Part shown: piece by piece, positions 48,899-60,201 of the stretch
Layout: the number at the start of each line of letters is the position of its first letter
Position numbering within the stretch: the first letter of the stretch is position 1
Source: Nyssa sinensis
Taxonomy: Eukaryota; Streptophyta; Magnoliopsida; Cornales; Nyssaceae
NCBI GenBank assembly: GCA_008638375.1
Contig: CM018031.1
Coordinates: forward strand, 5,728,062 to 5,792,061
Direction of reading: 5' to 3'
Length of the DNA: 64,000 bases
Position numbers and translations under genes: made by a program
The notes under the pieces: generated by a model
What the model saw: only the letters and a program-made list of their open reading frames with translations
Told to the model about the DNA's origin: nothing
Database searches by the model: none

Positions 48899-51766
48899 AT
48901 GGATGTCTCAGTAGACCAAGAAAATCTTGTCCACAGGGTATTGAATCATGATAGAATGAAAGAATTGAAGGCTTTTGACGATATGAAGGTGGGTGTAAAA
49001 GGACTAGCAGATGCCGGAATGCTGAAAATTCCTAAGATATTTGTGAGACCGCCGGTGGAACTGGCTGAGGAGTTGAACTGCCGGCACACCCACATTCAAG
49101 TTCCGGTGATAGATTTCACCGGCATCCAGAGGGATGACCGGCGCAAGGAGATCGTTGAAGAAGTAAGGATTGCATCAGAGAAATTGGGCTTTTTCCAAGT
49201 GGTGAATCATGGGATCCCCTTAAGTGTATTGGAGAAGATGATTGATGGGATAAGATTGTTTCATGAGCAAGATGTTGAGGTGAAGAAGCAGTTTTATACG
49301 CGTGAGCGCACGAGAAAAGCAACATTTAACTCCAATTTTGATCTTTATCAGTCAAGAACTGCTAACTGGAGGGACACGTTGGACATGATTTTGCAGGCTT
49401 CTGATCATCTGGATCCTAATGAATTGCCAGCTACATGCAGGTTCAAAATCTAATCTGTTGATTAAACTGCCTCTGTTCTTAATTCCTGATGTTTCATTCC
49501 GCTGATCAGTTGAGTTGCTTTTAGTAATCTAATCCTTATAATGGCAATACTACAATTGTTTTTTAGAAATTTCAAACGAGAAACAGATGCTGTGGGTTGA
49601 ATAATCATACTTAAGGGCCCATTTGGGCAGCTTTAGATTTTGAAGAATTGATTCTCCAGAATTGATTAATGGGAATGTATTTTGGTGAATTGATCAAGGC
49701 ATAATGGGTTGTTTGGTTGCTTGGTAACAATTGTGTACAAGTGATTTTGTAATATAAATTTCTCTTTTCACCCTTTATATTTTATATATTGACTAATGAT
49801 TCTCCGGATTGATTCTCTAGAATTGATTAATGGGAAATATATATTATGGTGAATTGATCAAGGCATAATCAGTTTTTTGGGTCTTGGTAAAAATTGAATA
49901 TAAGTGATTTTATACTGTGAATTTCTCCTTTCATCCTTTCTATTTGATATATTAACTAATGTACAAATAGTGAGTCCAAGGGTAAAGCCTGTAAAAATTG
50001 TTTGGAGAAGCAGGTTTTTGCCCCTTCTGTAAAACACCATTTAGCAACCGCAAAATTGTGTCCACTTCAAAACGATGTTTTGGCAATTGTAGCGGAGCAC
50101 CTATAAAATTGCGAACACTCAGTTTTGTTTGTTTGTTTGTTTTTTGGGAGAGGGGGACTTGAAAAATCATAGCTGTGATTCTCCAATACACCATTTATTG
50201 AACCTCAATAAGGTTTCTCATATCTTCTGTCCCTGGATTTTATTTTCATTTCCCATATCATTTCCTATTTTCAGCATTAATGATGTGTTTCTGTCAATTT
50301 TCCGACTGACCAAGCATAGGAATTTATTTTTTCTTTTGTATTTATTATTATTATTATTATTGCTATGTTAATTTTGCAGAGAAGCAGTTATGGATTATAC
50401 AAAAGATGTTAAAAAGTTGGGAGACACTTTGTTTGAGTTATTATCGGAGGGTCTGGGGCTCAAACCAGACCACCTAAGAACCATGGAATGTGTTAATGGG
50501 TGCAACATTTATGGCCACTACTACCCTGCATGTCCAGAGCCAGAACTGACTGTGGGATTCACCGAGCATTCAGATGCTGGGTTTCTCACTATTCTTTTAC
50601 AAAACCAGATCAATGGCCTCCAAGTCCTCTATGAAAATCAGTGGGTTGATGTTCTCCCCATTCCAGGAGGCTTAGTAGTAAACATTGGGGACCTTTTACA
50701 GGTTTGTCCTATTACATTCCTTTCCTTAAAAAAAAAAAGAAAAAAAAAAGAGTTAGTTCAGTGCACGAGGCTTTGGTCATCGTAGAATGTGGGAGGGTTA
50801 GATGAATGTTTCTGATACTGCACTTTTTGATTAGTGGGGGCTTCCGCTCTTTGTCTTTTGTCAAAAAACTCAAAAGAGAGATCAAAATTAAATGGCTCTG
50901 GTGGTAGCCGCTCCAATGATGAAGTCAGTAAAAGTAAAGGAAAGATGGTAATTGAAAGTAATTGAATGACTCTCATTGAAAGCGCACCTTAGAACCTAAT
51001 TTATAGGCTGCGGATCCTTCCAATTTGAGTAGGATTTGGAGATGCAATAATAGGGATTTGATTATTATCCGATAATAGCAATTACCATGTTGATTGCTGC
51101 GCTCCGTGAGAATAGGAAGTGATTGATATCTACGACTAACAGTTTCCTTGTTATGCACTGTTTCCTTATCCTTAGGTCGGTAGGCTATCTGAGGAGGGGG
51201 TAAGCTTAGGATCCCTTTGTGCGTGTGCTCAGTATTTTCTGCTTTGAACGTGAGACCGGAGGTCATGGGGGACTCCGAGCAAGGAAGCTCTGGAGCCTAT
51301 ATATATATAGACCTATTCTGGACGAGTGAGCTTCGGCTGTTCTAGGATGTATCCGTGTTGCACGGGGGCTGGTCTGTTACTTTGTGGCATATTAGTTTCC
51401 ATGACTTGAACCTGTTACTTCATATCACACTAGATCAATCATATAGTTGCGCTCCCATTATATATCTTTTTATATTATATATTTATCTTTTTTAATGTCT
51501 ACCTTATTTGGGCACAGATGATATCAAATTCCAAATATACAAGTAATGTGCATAGAGTGATTGCCAAGAGTGTTGGACCAAGAATTTCTGTGGCATCATT
51601 TTTCAGTGGACCTCTGGCTGCTCCAAAGCTGTGTGGCCCAATCAAAGAGTTGATATCAGAAGAAAATCCCCCCTTGTACAGAGATGTCCTATTCAATGAA
51701 TATGCTGCCAGGTTTTATTCTAGGGGACTAGATGAGAAGCCTGTTCTTGAATATTACAAGCTATAA
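48899..51766 (+). CDS. ODD7: 2-oxoglutarate/Fe(II)-dependent dioxygenase, intact
   Basis: Exons are 48899-49440, 50380-50701 and 51518-51766 (370 aa). Intron 1 has a weak donor (CAG|GTTCAA) in phase 2; intron 2 is GT-AG in phase 0 and contains a solo LTR. The protein has [20 protein letters not shown] (residues 21-40) and [12 protein letters not shown], where the usual Trp of WGFF is Leu96. The iron triad is H244, D246 (EHSDAGF) and H300 (VHRV), with R310/S312 for 2-oxoglutarate. It is the block B partner of ODD5 and ODD8. Compared with ODD8 I count about 19 amino-acid and 5 silent differences. About 11 of the changes are private to ODD7 judged by ODD5, including V239-to-F241 next to the H-x-D site. 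The substrate is unknown. A DC1 relic follows. Confidence 0.88.
50813..51394 (-). mobile_element. Solo LTR in ODD7 intron 2
   Basis: The element begins TGATACTGCAC and ends GGCATATTA (TATCA in the ODD8 copy), flanked by a perfect 5-bp TSD GTTTC at 50808-50812 and 51395-51399. ODD5 has the empty site (GTAAGTTTCCATGAC near 28795). The minus strand has TATAAATTAG followed by a U5-like region, so the LTR is oriented opposite to the gene. No internal retroelement genes are present. Confidence 0.85.
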
Positions 51767-52477
51767 GGCCAGGAATTGCCAGGGGGCATCAGACCATTTC
51801 CATGCTAATTAAGGAGGTGGTGAACTACTTGAACTTTTGGAGTCTTACAAACTTCTGCTATATATATGGTTATACATATAAATAATTGAAGCAAAGTTAT
51901 ATTATCTAGTTCTGTAACAACTCTGTTATATACATAAGAAACCATATGAGAGCTTATTTGTTTTCAGAGCATTCCAGTGATTTCACAATAAGAACTGCAA
52001 CAAATATGGAAAAAGCATGGTATATAGCTGCTGAAGACATGAATGCAAGTGTCCTGACTATTTTCCTTGCTTATAAGAGGGTGAAAGGAAATAACTAGTG
52101 ACAAAAGCTTTTACTTTCTCAATGGTCTCAACAGGTTGCAGATCAGGATGAGAGCTGAACCACAAATAGTCCCCATAATTGCAAAACCTCCCATAAAGCC
52201 ACACAATATGATTTTTGACTGATTTCAGACTACAAAATAATAGGAGCTAGCTGCAAGAGGCTCTTGCCATTGCCGATTGTCAGGTCTCGAAAAGATTGCA
52301 TATATTTAACATTTCTTTGTCATTTTTTCGGTTGTGAGCATAAAAATGCATACATCTAACCTTTTACAGATTTCGTAATGACAAGAACCTTGTGTGGAAA
52401 ACTAGCCCCTTAATAATGGTGGCATTAACTTCCCTCACCTGCAAAGATATGACTTTATAATTGTGTACAGCAGCACT

Positions 52478-52520
<43 letters not shown>

Positions 52521-52527
52521 GCATAAG

Positions 52528-53258
52528 ATGGCCATAGATTTTCTGTGGCATGACCATCCATTAGAATTGCGATCGGTGCTAACAGATGCCCAAGCTCTCT
52601 GCTTCGTTTGCTTGCAACCGTATCAGGATACAATTTTCGTTGCCCCAAATGCAACTTTTTCCTCCACTTATCTTGCCTCAAATTGCCCCTTGAATCACTG
52701 CATCCCCTCCACAGACACCATCCTCTGACCCTTCTCAGTGAACCCCTTCTCGGCAATGATGGCCTCCAACTCCTGTCCAACGATTGTAAAAACCTCTGCT
52801 CTGGCTTCACCTATTATCGCGCAGCCTGCCCATACACTCTCCACCTGCAGTGCCCTTCAAAACAACGCGCTTTTAAACTTAAAATTCACAAACACCTTCT
52901 CACATTTTCTGCATCACCGCCCAGTGGGTTCGAGACATTTCCTTGCAATGTCTGCGGTGATGTTGGTAATGGTTTCAGCTTGTGTTGCAAAAGTTGCGAG
53001 TTTGCGGTCCATGTCTAGTGTTCTGCGTTGCCGGTCACTGTAAAACGTGAGCAGGACGAACACACCTTTGTCCTCGCTGCCACCCTCTGTATCGATGATG
53101 AACCTGATGAAGTCTACTGCGATGTTTGCGAGGAGAGAGTGAACCCAAATGGATGCGTTTACTACTGTGCACAGCGCTGCTATATTGCCCATCTGGGATG
53201 CCTGACTTCTGCTTCAAAGCCACATATCAAATTACACATATTTGTTAAAAGCGTATAA
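52528..53258 (+). pseudogene. DC1 copy 2: truncated, frameshifted DC1 zinc-finger gene
   Basis: The start ATG 52528 is kept (MAIDFLWHDHPLEL). One C is missing in CAACCGTATC (about 52616), which shifts the frame, and a TAG at 53016-53018 interrupts VHVEC. Two module residues are also replaced (YYRAACP for YYCAACP; LLSNDCKN for LLCDDCKN). After KPHIKL the sequence jumps into what is 3' flank in block A and ends at HIFVKSV-stop, so the linker and later DC1 modules are deleted. It lies 761 bp after ODD7. Confidence 0.9.
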
Positions 53259-54690
53259 GCACAATCTCTATGCAGGTAGCAGTCACACTTATGTGAGAAG
53301 AGCATATCAATATCATGAATGTTGGTAAGAAATCACGAATGTCTTTTTGCAAGAATGCATTTTTAATGCTTTTGAATTTAATGAAGTATTTGAGTTACAA
53401 CATTAAAATATAGGAGGAAACTAATTCTAAAAGATTACAATTGAATTTCGAAAAAAATTATCATTTAAAATTTTTTTATATTACATTAATTTTAAAGCAG
53501 TAATTTCATCTTAAACTAATTTTAAAGCAGTAATTTCATCTTAAACAGGGGAAAACAAGAATCAAGATGTAATGGGATAAGTTAAAGAGTAAAATATCAT
53601 TATGAAATTACTTACTAATTCATTCTTTCCCCTTTAAATAATAACTCAATAAGAAAATATGGCACTATAATTAAGCATATATACCGAATGACTCGATAAT
53701 TAATTTACAAAATTAGGACTAAGGACTTAGTTGGTTTTTGATCACACCTAAAGTAAAAGTCGTGAGTAAAAATCTCATATTTTTTTTATCCTACCATCGG
53801 TCCAATACTCAATTTTTGTACTCCAAATATTTTTAGAAAAGCAGATATTTTTTTCATTGTTTTTGTATTTATTTAAAACTATTTTAAAAGGCTTCCATTA
53901 CTAATTGAATACCAACCGTACAACACATAGATTACATAATATCCATTTCAATATCGCAATGCATGTAAAATATCACAATGCATCTGTTCATGAAAAATGT
54001 TATATATAACATAACGGTTTTTCGTCACCATTTTCTCACTCCTAAATATATGGAATTGGTAGGATTTACTATAATAAATAAATTTATGATCTCATAATCT
54101 TATGTGTAGAAGTGCATTATTTATCACATAATTTTTGTGCATTGCAACTACTAGTTTGTGGGAGCATGGTTTGCATTTTACCACCATTCACATCTCATGC
54201 ATGAATGTTAACAATACATTACTGGAACTCAATCCAGGGTTTGCTTTTCTTTGAAGAGAAATACAAAATAAATTCAACGTTAGAATTTCTTTTCTACATG
54301 ATATTATTTAGTAAGAAAAAGACTTCAGCATATTTGAAATTACATTGTTGAAATATTGGAGGAAACTTAAATTGTGATTATAATTAGAGTAAATTACACT
54401 GATCTCTCCTGAGGTTAGGTGATATTACACATGGCTCCTCTGTAGTTTAGAAAATTAAACTGACCTCCCTTGAAGTTTATGTTGTGTAACAAACAACCCC
54501 GTCCATTGGTCAACTGTTAGTTGACTTAACAAAAATAAATAAAAAGACAATTTTACCCTTTTCTATAAAATATATCTTCAGTCTTTATTACAAAATATAT
54601 CTTTTTTCTCTCCTCGATTGTCATTTTTCTCCCATATTTCGTCTATGATTGAGGAATAAAAAGCAATTTGCAACCAATATGGTATATATG
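53259..54690. other. Intergenic between blocks B and C
   Basis: The left part matches the DC1 3' flank of blocks A and C. The stretch TTTTAAAGCAGTAATTTCATCTTAAACTAA is tandemly doubled near 53489-53546. A repeat of the type GTAAATTACACTGATCTCTCCTGAGG is at about 54386-54530. No gene is supported. Confidence 0.5.
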
Positions 54691-55660
54691 AATTTAAATA
54701 TACTTATGTATGTATGTATTTATATACTTACATTATATTTTTGTTTATTTATTTTTATATACTTAATTATATATATACATATATGTATTTAAGTATGTAA
54801 TACATATGTATACATAAATAAATCAACATATAAATATACAATTATTTATATATATATATGTAATTATTTATATTTATAATTATTTTTATATGTGTATTTA
54901 ACTGTGTGTATATATATATATGTGTGTGTGTGTGTGAATGTACGTAGGTATACACCAAAATATATTTATATATATTGTATTTATTTTTATATATACTTAT
55001 TTATATAAATATATGTATATCAATGTGTGCATATATATACATATATATTAATTTATATATATATATATTTATATATTAATTTATTTATCTGTATATTTAT
55101 TTACATATATATATTATATGTATGTTGATATATACATACATATATTTAAATTATATATATATTTATTTATATATACAATTATTTATTTTTATTTTTATAT
55201 ATGTATATGTTTATATATATATACACATACATAGATTTATGTTTGTTTATTTCTATTTTTTTATGTATATATATATATATTTATTTATTTATTTTAGTAT
55301 ATAAATAAATATATTTATGCATATATATATATTTAAGTTATGGGAAGGAATGATATTTTTATTTTTTGTGAAAATAGTTATTTTTTTAGAATGATCATTT
55401 TTATTATATTAGTTATATCAAATATAAAAATGAAATAAACTTAAGGATGATTATTTTATTTTGATCTATCAAACATGACGATAAAGAAGAGAGAGAAATT
55501 AAGAACTAATGAGGGAGATATAAAATTTAAAGAAAAAAGAAAAAAATTAAAAATTAATAGGGAAAATATAAAAATTAAAAAGATATTTTGGACAAAAAGT
55601 CAAACACTTTTTTTTTTTTGTTGAGAAAACACCTATTTCATACTTCTACAAAATATGAAA

Positions 55661-55732
55661 CACGTGTCTTTTCAAAACTATAAAAGTATATACTTTTATA
55701 TATACTTCCTATATAAAAATATGAAACACGTG
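55661..55732 (+). promoter_or_regulatory. Two G-box repeats upstream of ODD8
   Basis: CACGTG at 55661-55666 and 55727-55732 in two units of the same 66-bp repeat as before ODD7, followed by a TATA-like TATAAAAAT at 55814-55822, about 100 bp before the ATG. Confidence 0.6.
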
Positions 55733-55922
55733 TTTTCTCAAAATATTTTATATATATTTATTTATTGGGGCCAATCCTAACAAAAGGTTACCATCGCATC
55801 CTGGTGCAGGCCATATAAAAATATATCGCTAATTCATTAATAATTTCATGATCAGATTAGCTGCTATCTAAAATCCCAGAGGTCACCCAACTGCATCTTC
55901 GTTATCTTGCAAGGAAGAGAGA

Positions 55923-58751
55923 ATGGATGTCTCAGTAGACCAAGAAAATCTTGTCCACAGTGTATTGAATCATGATAGAATGAAAGAATTGAAGGCTTTT
56001 GACGATATGAAGGTGGGTGTAAAAGGACTAGCAGATGCCGGAATGCTGAAAATTCCTAAGATATTTGTGAGACCACCGGTGGAACTGGCTGAGGAGTTGA
56101 ACTGCCGGCACACCCACATTCAAGTTCCTGTGATAGACTTCACCGGCATCCAGAGGGTTGACCGGCGCAAGGAGATCGTTGGAGAAGTAAGGATTGCATC
56201 AGAGAAATGGGGCTTTTTCCAAGTGGTGAATCATGGGATCCCCTTAAGTGTATTGGAGAAGATGATTGATGGGATAAGATTGTTTCATGAGCAAGATGTT
56301 GAGGTGAAGAAGCAGTTTTATACGCGTGATCGCACGAGAAAAGCAATATTTAACTCCAATTTTGATCTTTATCAGTCAAGAACTGCTAACTGGAGGGACA
56401 CGTTGGGCATGATTTTGCAGGCTTCTGATCATCTGGATCCTAATGAATTGCCAGCTACATGCAGGTTCAAAATCTAATCTGTTGATTAAACTGCCTCTGT
56501 TCTTAATTCCTGATGTTTCATTCTGCTGATCAGTTGAGTTGCTTTTAGTAATCTAATCCTTCTAATGGCAATACTTCAATTGTTTTTTAGAAATTTCAAA
56601 CGAGAAACAGATGCTGTGGGTTGAATAATCATACTTAAGGGCCCATTTGGGCAGCTTTAGATTTTGAAGAATTGATTGTCCAGAATTGATTAATGGGAAT
56701 GTATTTTGGTGAATTGATCAAGGCATAATCGGTGAATTGATTTTGTAATATAAATTTCTCTTTTCACCCTTTATATTTTATATATTGACTAATGATTCTC
56801 CGGATTGATTCTCTAGAATTGATTAATGGGAAATATATATTATGGTGAATTGATCAAGGCATAATCAGTTTTTTGGGTCTTGGTAAAAATTGAATATAAG
56901 TGATTTTATACTGTGAATTTCTCCTTTCATCCTTTCTATTTGATATATTAACTAATGTACAAGTAGTGAGTCCAAGGGTAAAGCTTGTAAAAATTGTTTG
57001 GAGAAGCAGGTTTTTACCCCTTCTGTAAAACACCATTTAGCAACCGCAAAATTGTGTCGACTTCAAAACGATGTTTTGGCAATTGTAGCCGATGACCTAT
57101 AAAATTGCGAAAACTCGTTTTGTTTGTTTGTTTGTTTTTTGGGAGAGGGGGACTTGAAAAATCATAGCTGTGATTCTCTAATACACCATTTATTGAACCT
57201 CAATGAGGTTTCTCATATCTTCTGTCCCTGGATTTTATTTTCATTTCCCATATCATTTCCTATTTTCAGCATTAATGATGTGTTTCTGTCAATTTTCCGA
57301 CTGACCAAGCATAGGAATTTATTTTTTCTTTTGTATTTATTATTATTATTATTATTGCTATGTTAATTTTGCAGAGAAGCAGTTATGGATTATGCAAGAG
57401 ATGTTAAAAAGTTGGGAGACACTTTGTTTGAGTTATTATCGGAGGGTCTGGGGCTCAAACCAGACCACCTAAGAACCATGGAATGTGTTAATGGGTGCAA
57501 CATTTATGGCCACTACTACCCTGCATGTCCAGAGCCAAAACTGACTTTGGGACTCACCGAGCATTCAGATCCTGGGTTTCTCACTATTCTTTTACAAAAC
57601 CAGATCAATGGCCTCCAGGTCCTCTATGAAAATCAGTGGGTTGATGTTCTCCCCATTCCAGGAGGCTTAGTAGTAAACATTGGGGACCTCTTACAGGTTT
57701 GTCCTATTACATTCCTTTCCTTAAAAAAAAAAAAAAAGAGTAAATTCAGTGCATGAGGCTTTGGTCATCGTAGAATGTGGGAGGGTTAGATGTATGTTTC
57801 TGATACTGCACTTTTTGATCAGTGGGGGCTTCCGCTCTTCGTCTTCTGTCAAAAAACTCAAAAGAGAGATCAGAATTAAATGGTTCCGGTGGTAGCCACT
57901 CCAATGATGAAGTCAGTAAAAGTAAAGGAAAGACTGTAATTGAAAGTAATTGAATGACTCTCATTGAAAGCGCACCTTAGAGCCTAATTTATAGGCTGCG
58001 GATCTTTCCAATTTGAGTAGGATTTGGAGACGCAATAATAGGGATTTGATTATTATCCGATAATAGTAATTACCATGTTGATTACTGCGCTCTGTGAGAA
58101 TAGGAAGTGATTGATATCTACGACTAGCAGTTTCCTTGTTATGCATTGTTTCTTTATCCTTAGGTCGGTAGGTTATCTGAGGCGGGGGTAAGCTCAGGAC
58201 CCCTCTGTGCGTGTGCTCAGAATTTTCTGTTCTGAACGTGAGACCGGAAGTCGTGGGGGACTCTGAGCAAGGAAGCTCTGGAGCCTATATATATAGACCT
58301 GTTCTGGACGAGTGAGCTTCGGTTGTTCTGGATGTATCCATGCTGCACAGGGGCTGGTCTGTTACTTTGTGGCATATCAGTTTCCATGACTTGAACCTGT
58401 TACTTCATATCACACTAGATCAATCATATAGTTTCGCTCCCATTATATATTTTTTTATATTATATATTTATCTTTTTTAATGTCTACCTTATTTGGGCAC
58501 AGATGATATCAAATTCCAAATATACAAGTAATGTGCATAGAGTGATTGCCAACAGTGTTGGACCAAGAATTTCTGTGGCATCATTTTTCGGTGGACCTGT
58601 GGCTGCTCCAAAGCTGTATGGCCCAATCAAAGAGTTGATATCAGAAGAAAATCCCCCCTTGTACAGAGATGTCCTATACAATGAATATGCTGCCAGGCTT
58701 TATTCTAGGGGACTAGATGAGAAGCCTGTTCTTGAATATTACAAGCTATAA
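55923..58751 (+). CDS. ODD8: 2-oxoglutarate/Fe(II)-dependent dioxygenase, intact
   Basis: Exons are 55923-56464, 57375-57696 and 58503-58751 (370 aa), with exon sizes identical to ODD7. Canonical [13 protein letters not shown]244 and D246 (EHSDPGF), H300 (VHRV) and R310/S312 (PRIS) are all present. Private changes judged by ODD5 include V79, G87, A and R in DYARDV, K in EPKLTLG, and a Gly in FFGGPV. Intron 1 has the same weak donor (GTTCAA); if it is retained, translation stops after FKI to give 184 aa without iron ligands. Intron 2 carries the shared solo LTR. Of the three block paralogs it keeps the most consensus active-site surroundings and an unaltered TATA box. Confidence 0.9.
57801..58379 (-). 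mobile_element. Solo LTR in ODD8 intron 2 (same insertion as ODD7)
   Basis: Ends TGATACTGCAC and GGCATATCA; TSD GTTTC at 57796-57800 and 58380-58384. The position and TSD are identical to the ODD7 copy, so it was inserted once before the B/C duplication. Confidence 0.87.
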
Positions 58752-59475
58752 GGCCAGGAATTGCCAGGGGGCATCAGACCATTTCCATGCTAATTAAGGA
58801 GGTGGTGAACTACTTGAACTTTTGGAGTCTTATAAACTTCTGCTATATATATGGTTATACATATAAATAATTGAAGCAAAGTTATATTATCTAGTTCTGT
58901 AACAACTCTGTTATATACATAAGAAACCATATGAGAGCTTATTTGTTTTCAGAGCATTCCAGTGATTTCACAATAAGAACTGCAACAAATATGGAAAAAG
59001 CATGGTATATAGCTGCTGAAGACATGAATGCAAGTGTCCTGACTATTTTCCTTGCTTATAAGAAGGTGAAAGGAAATAACTAGTGACAACAGCTTTTACT
59101 TTCTTCAACAGGTTGCAGATCAGGATGAGAGCTGAACCACAAATAGTCCCCATAATTGCAAAACTTCCCATAAAGCCACACAATATGATTCTTGACTGAT
59201 TTCGGACTACAAAATAATAGGAGCTAGCTGCAAGAGGCTCTTGCCATTACCGATCGTCAGGTCTTCTTCGTCATTTTTTCGATTGTGAGCATAAAAATGC
59301 ATACATCTAACCTTTTACAGATTTCGTAATGACAAGAACCTTGTGTAGAATTCTAGCCCTTTAATAATGGTGGCAATAACTTCCCTCACCTGCAAAGATA
59401 TGACCTTATAATTGTGTACAGCAGCAGCAGCAGCAGCACTCTCTCTCTCTCTCTCCCTCTCTCACACACACGCAC

Positions 59476-60201
59476 ATAGATTTTCTGTGGCATGACCATC
59501 CATTAGAATTGCGATCGGTGCTAACAGATGCCCAAGCTCTCTGCTTCGTTTGCTTGCAACCCGTATCAGGATACAATTTTCGTTGCCCCAAATGCAACTT
59601 TTTCCAACACTTATCTTGCCTCAAATTGCCCCTTGAATCACTGCATCCCCTCCACAGACACCATCCTCTGACCCTTCTCAGTGAACCCCTTCTCGGCAAT
59701 GATGGCCGCCAACTCCTCTGCGATAATTGTAAAAACCTCTGCTCTGGCTTCACCTATTATTGCGCAGCCTGCCCATACACTCTCCACCTGCAGTGCCCTT
59801 CAAAACAACGCGCTTTTAAACTTAAAACTCACAAACACCTTCTCACATTTTCTGCATCACCGCCCAGTGGGTTCGAGACATTTCGTTGCAATGTCTGCGG
59901 TGATGTTGGTAATGGTTTCAGCTCGTGTTGCAAAAGCTGCGAGTTTGCGGTCCATGTCGAGTGTTCTGCGTTGCCGGTCACTGTAAAACGTGAGCAGGAC
60001 GAACACACCTTTGTCCTCGCTGCCACCCTCTGTATCGATGATGAACCTGATGAAGTCTACTGTGATGTTTGCGAGGAGAGAGTGAACCCAAATGGATGCG
60101 TTTACTACTGTGCACAGCGCTGCTATATTGCCCATCTGGGATGCCTGACTTCGGCTTCAAAGCCACATATCAAATTACACATATTTGTTAAAAGCGTATA
60201 A
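59476..60201 (+). pseudogene. DC1 copy 3: open but start-less, C-terminally truncated DC1 gene
   Basis: The frame IDFLWHDHPLEL to HIFVKSV-stop is open for 241 codons with all DC1 cysteines kept (YNFRCPKC, YYCAACP, RCNVCGDVG, CCKSCEFAVHVEC, YCDVCEERVNPNG). The segment with the ATG (AAGATGGCC in copies 1 and 2) is deleted. No in-frame ATG occurs between the upstream stop TGA at 59401 and the frame. The 5' side now has CAG, CT and CA repeats. The C-terminal half is missing, as in copy 2. A downstream ATG might still be used, but none lies near the original start. Confidence 0.85.

Larger units (their letters stand above)
39916..53651 (+). repeat. Segmental duplication block B
   Basis: Collinear with block A from ODD4 intron 1 to the DC1 3' flank. 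It carries private insertions (Stowaway-like MITE 43788-44051, hAT-type MITE 44875-45383, copia-type solo LTR 47069-47913). It shares with block C the intron 2 solo LTR and the DC1 deletion. Its left breakpoint lies inside intron 1, so the copied ODD has no exon 1. Confidence 0.8.

Noticed and set aside
50758..50976. 72-codon minus-strand ORFs in ODD7 and ODD8 intron 2 (also 57746-57964)
   Set aside because: They lie mostly in the solo LTR; no retroelement protein domain.
3933..60201. A multi-enzyme biosynthetic gene cluster
   Set aside because: Only 2-ODD genes and DC1 relics recur; no P450, transferase, cyclase or transporter gene was found.
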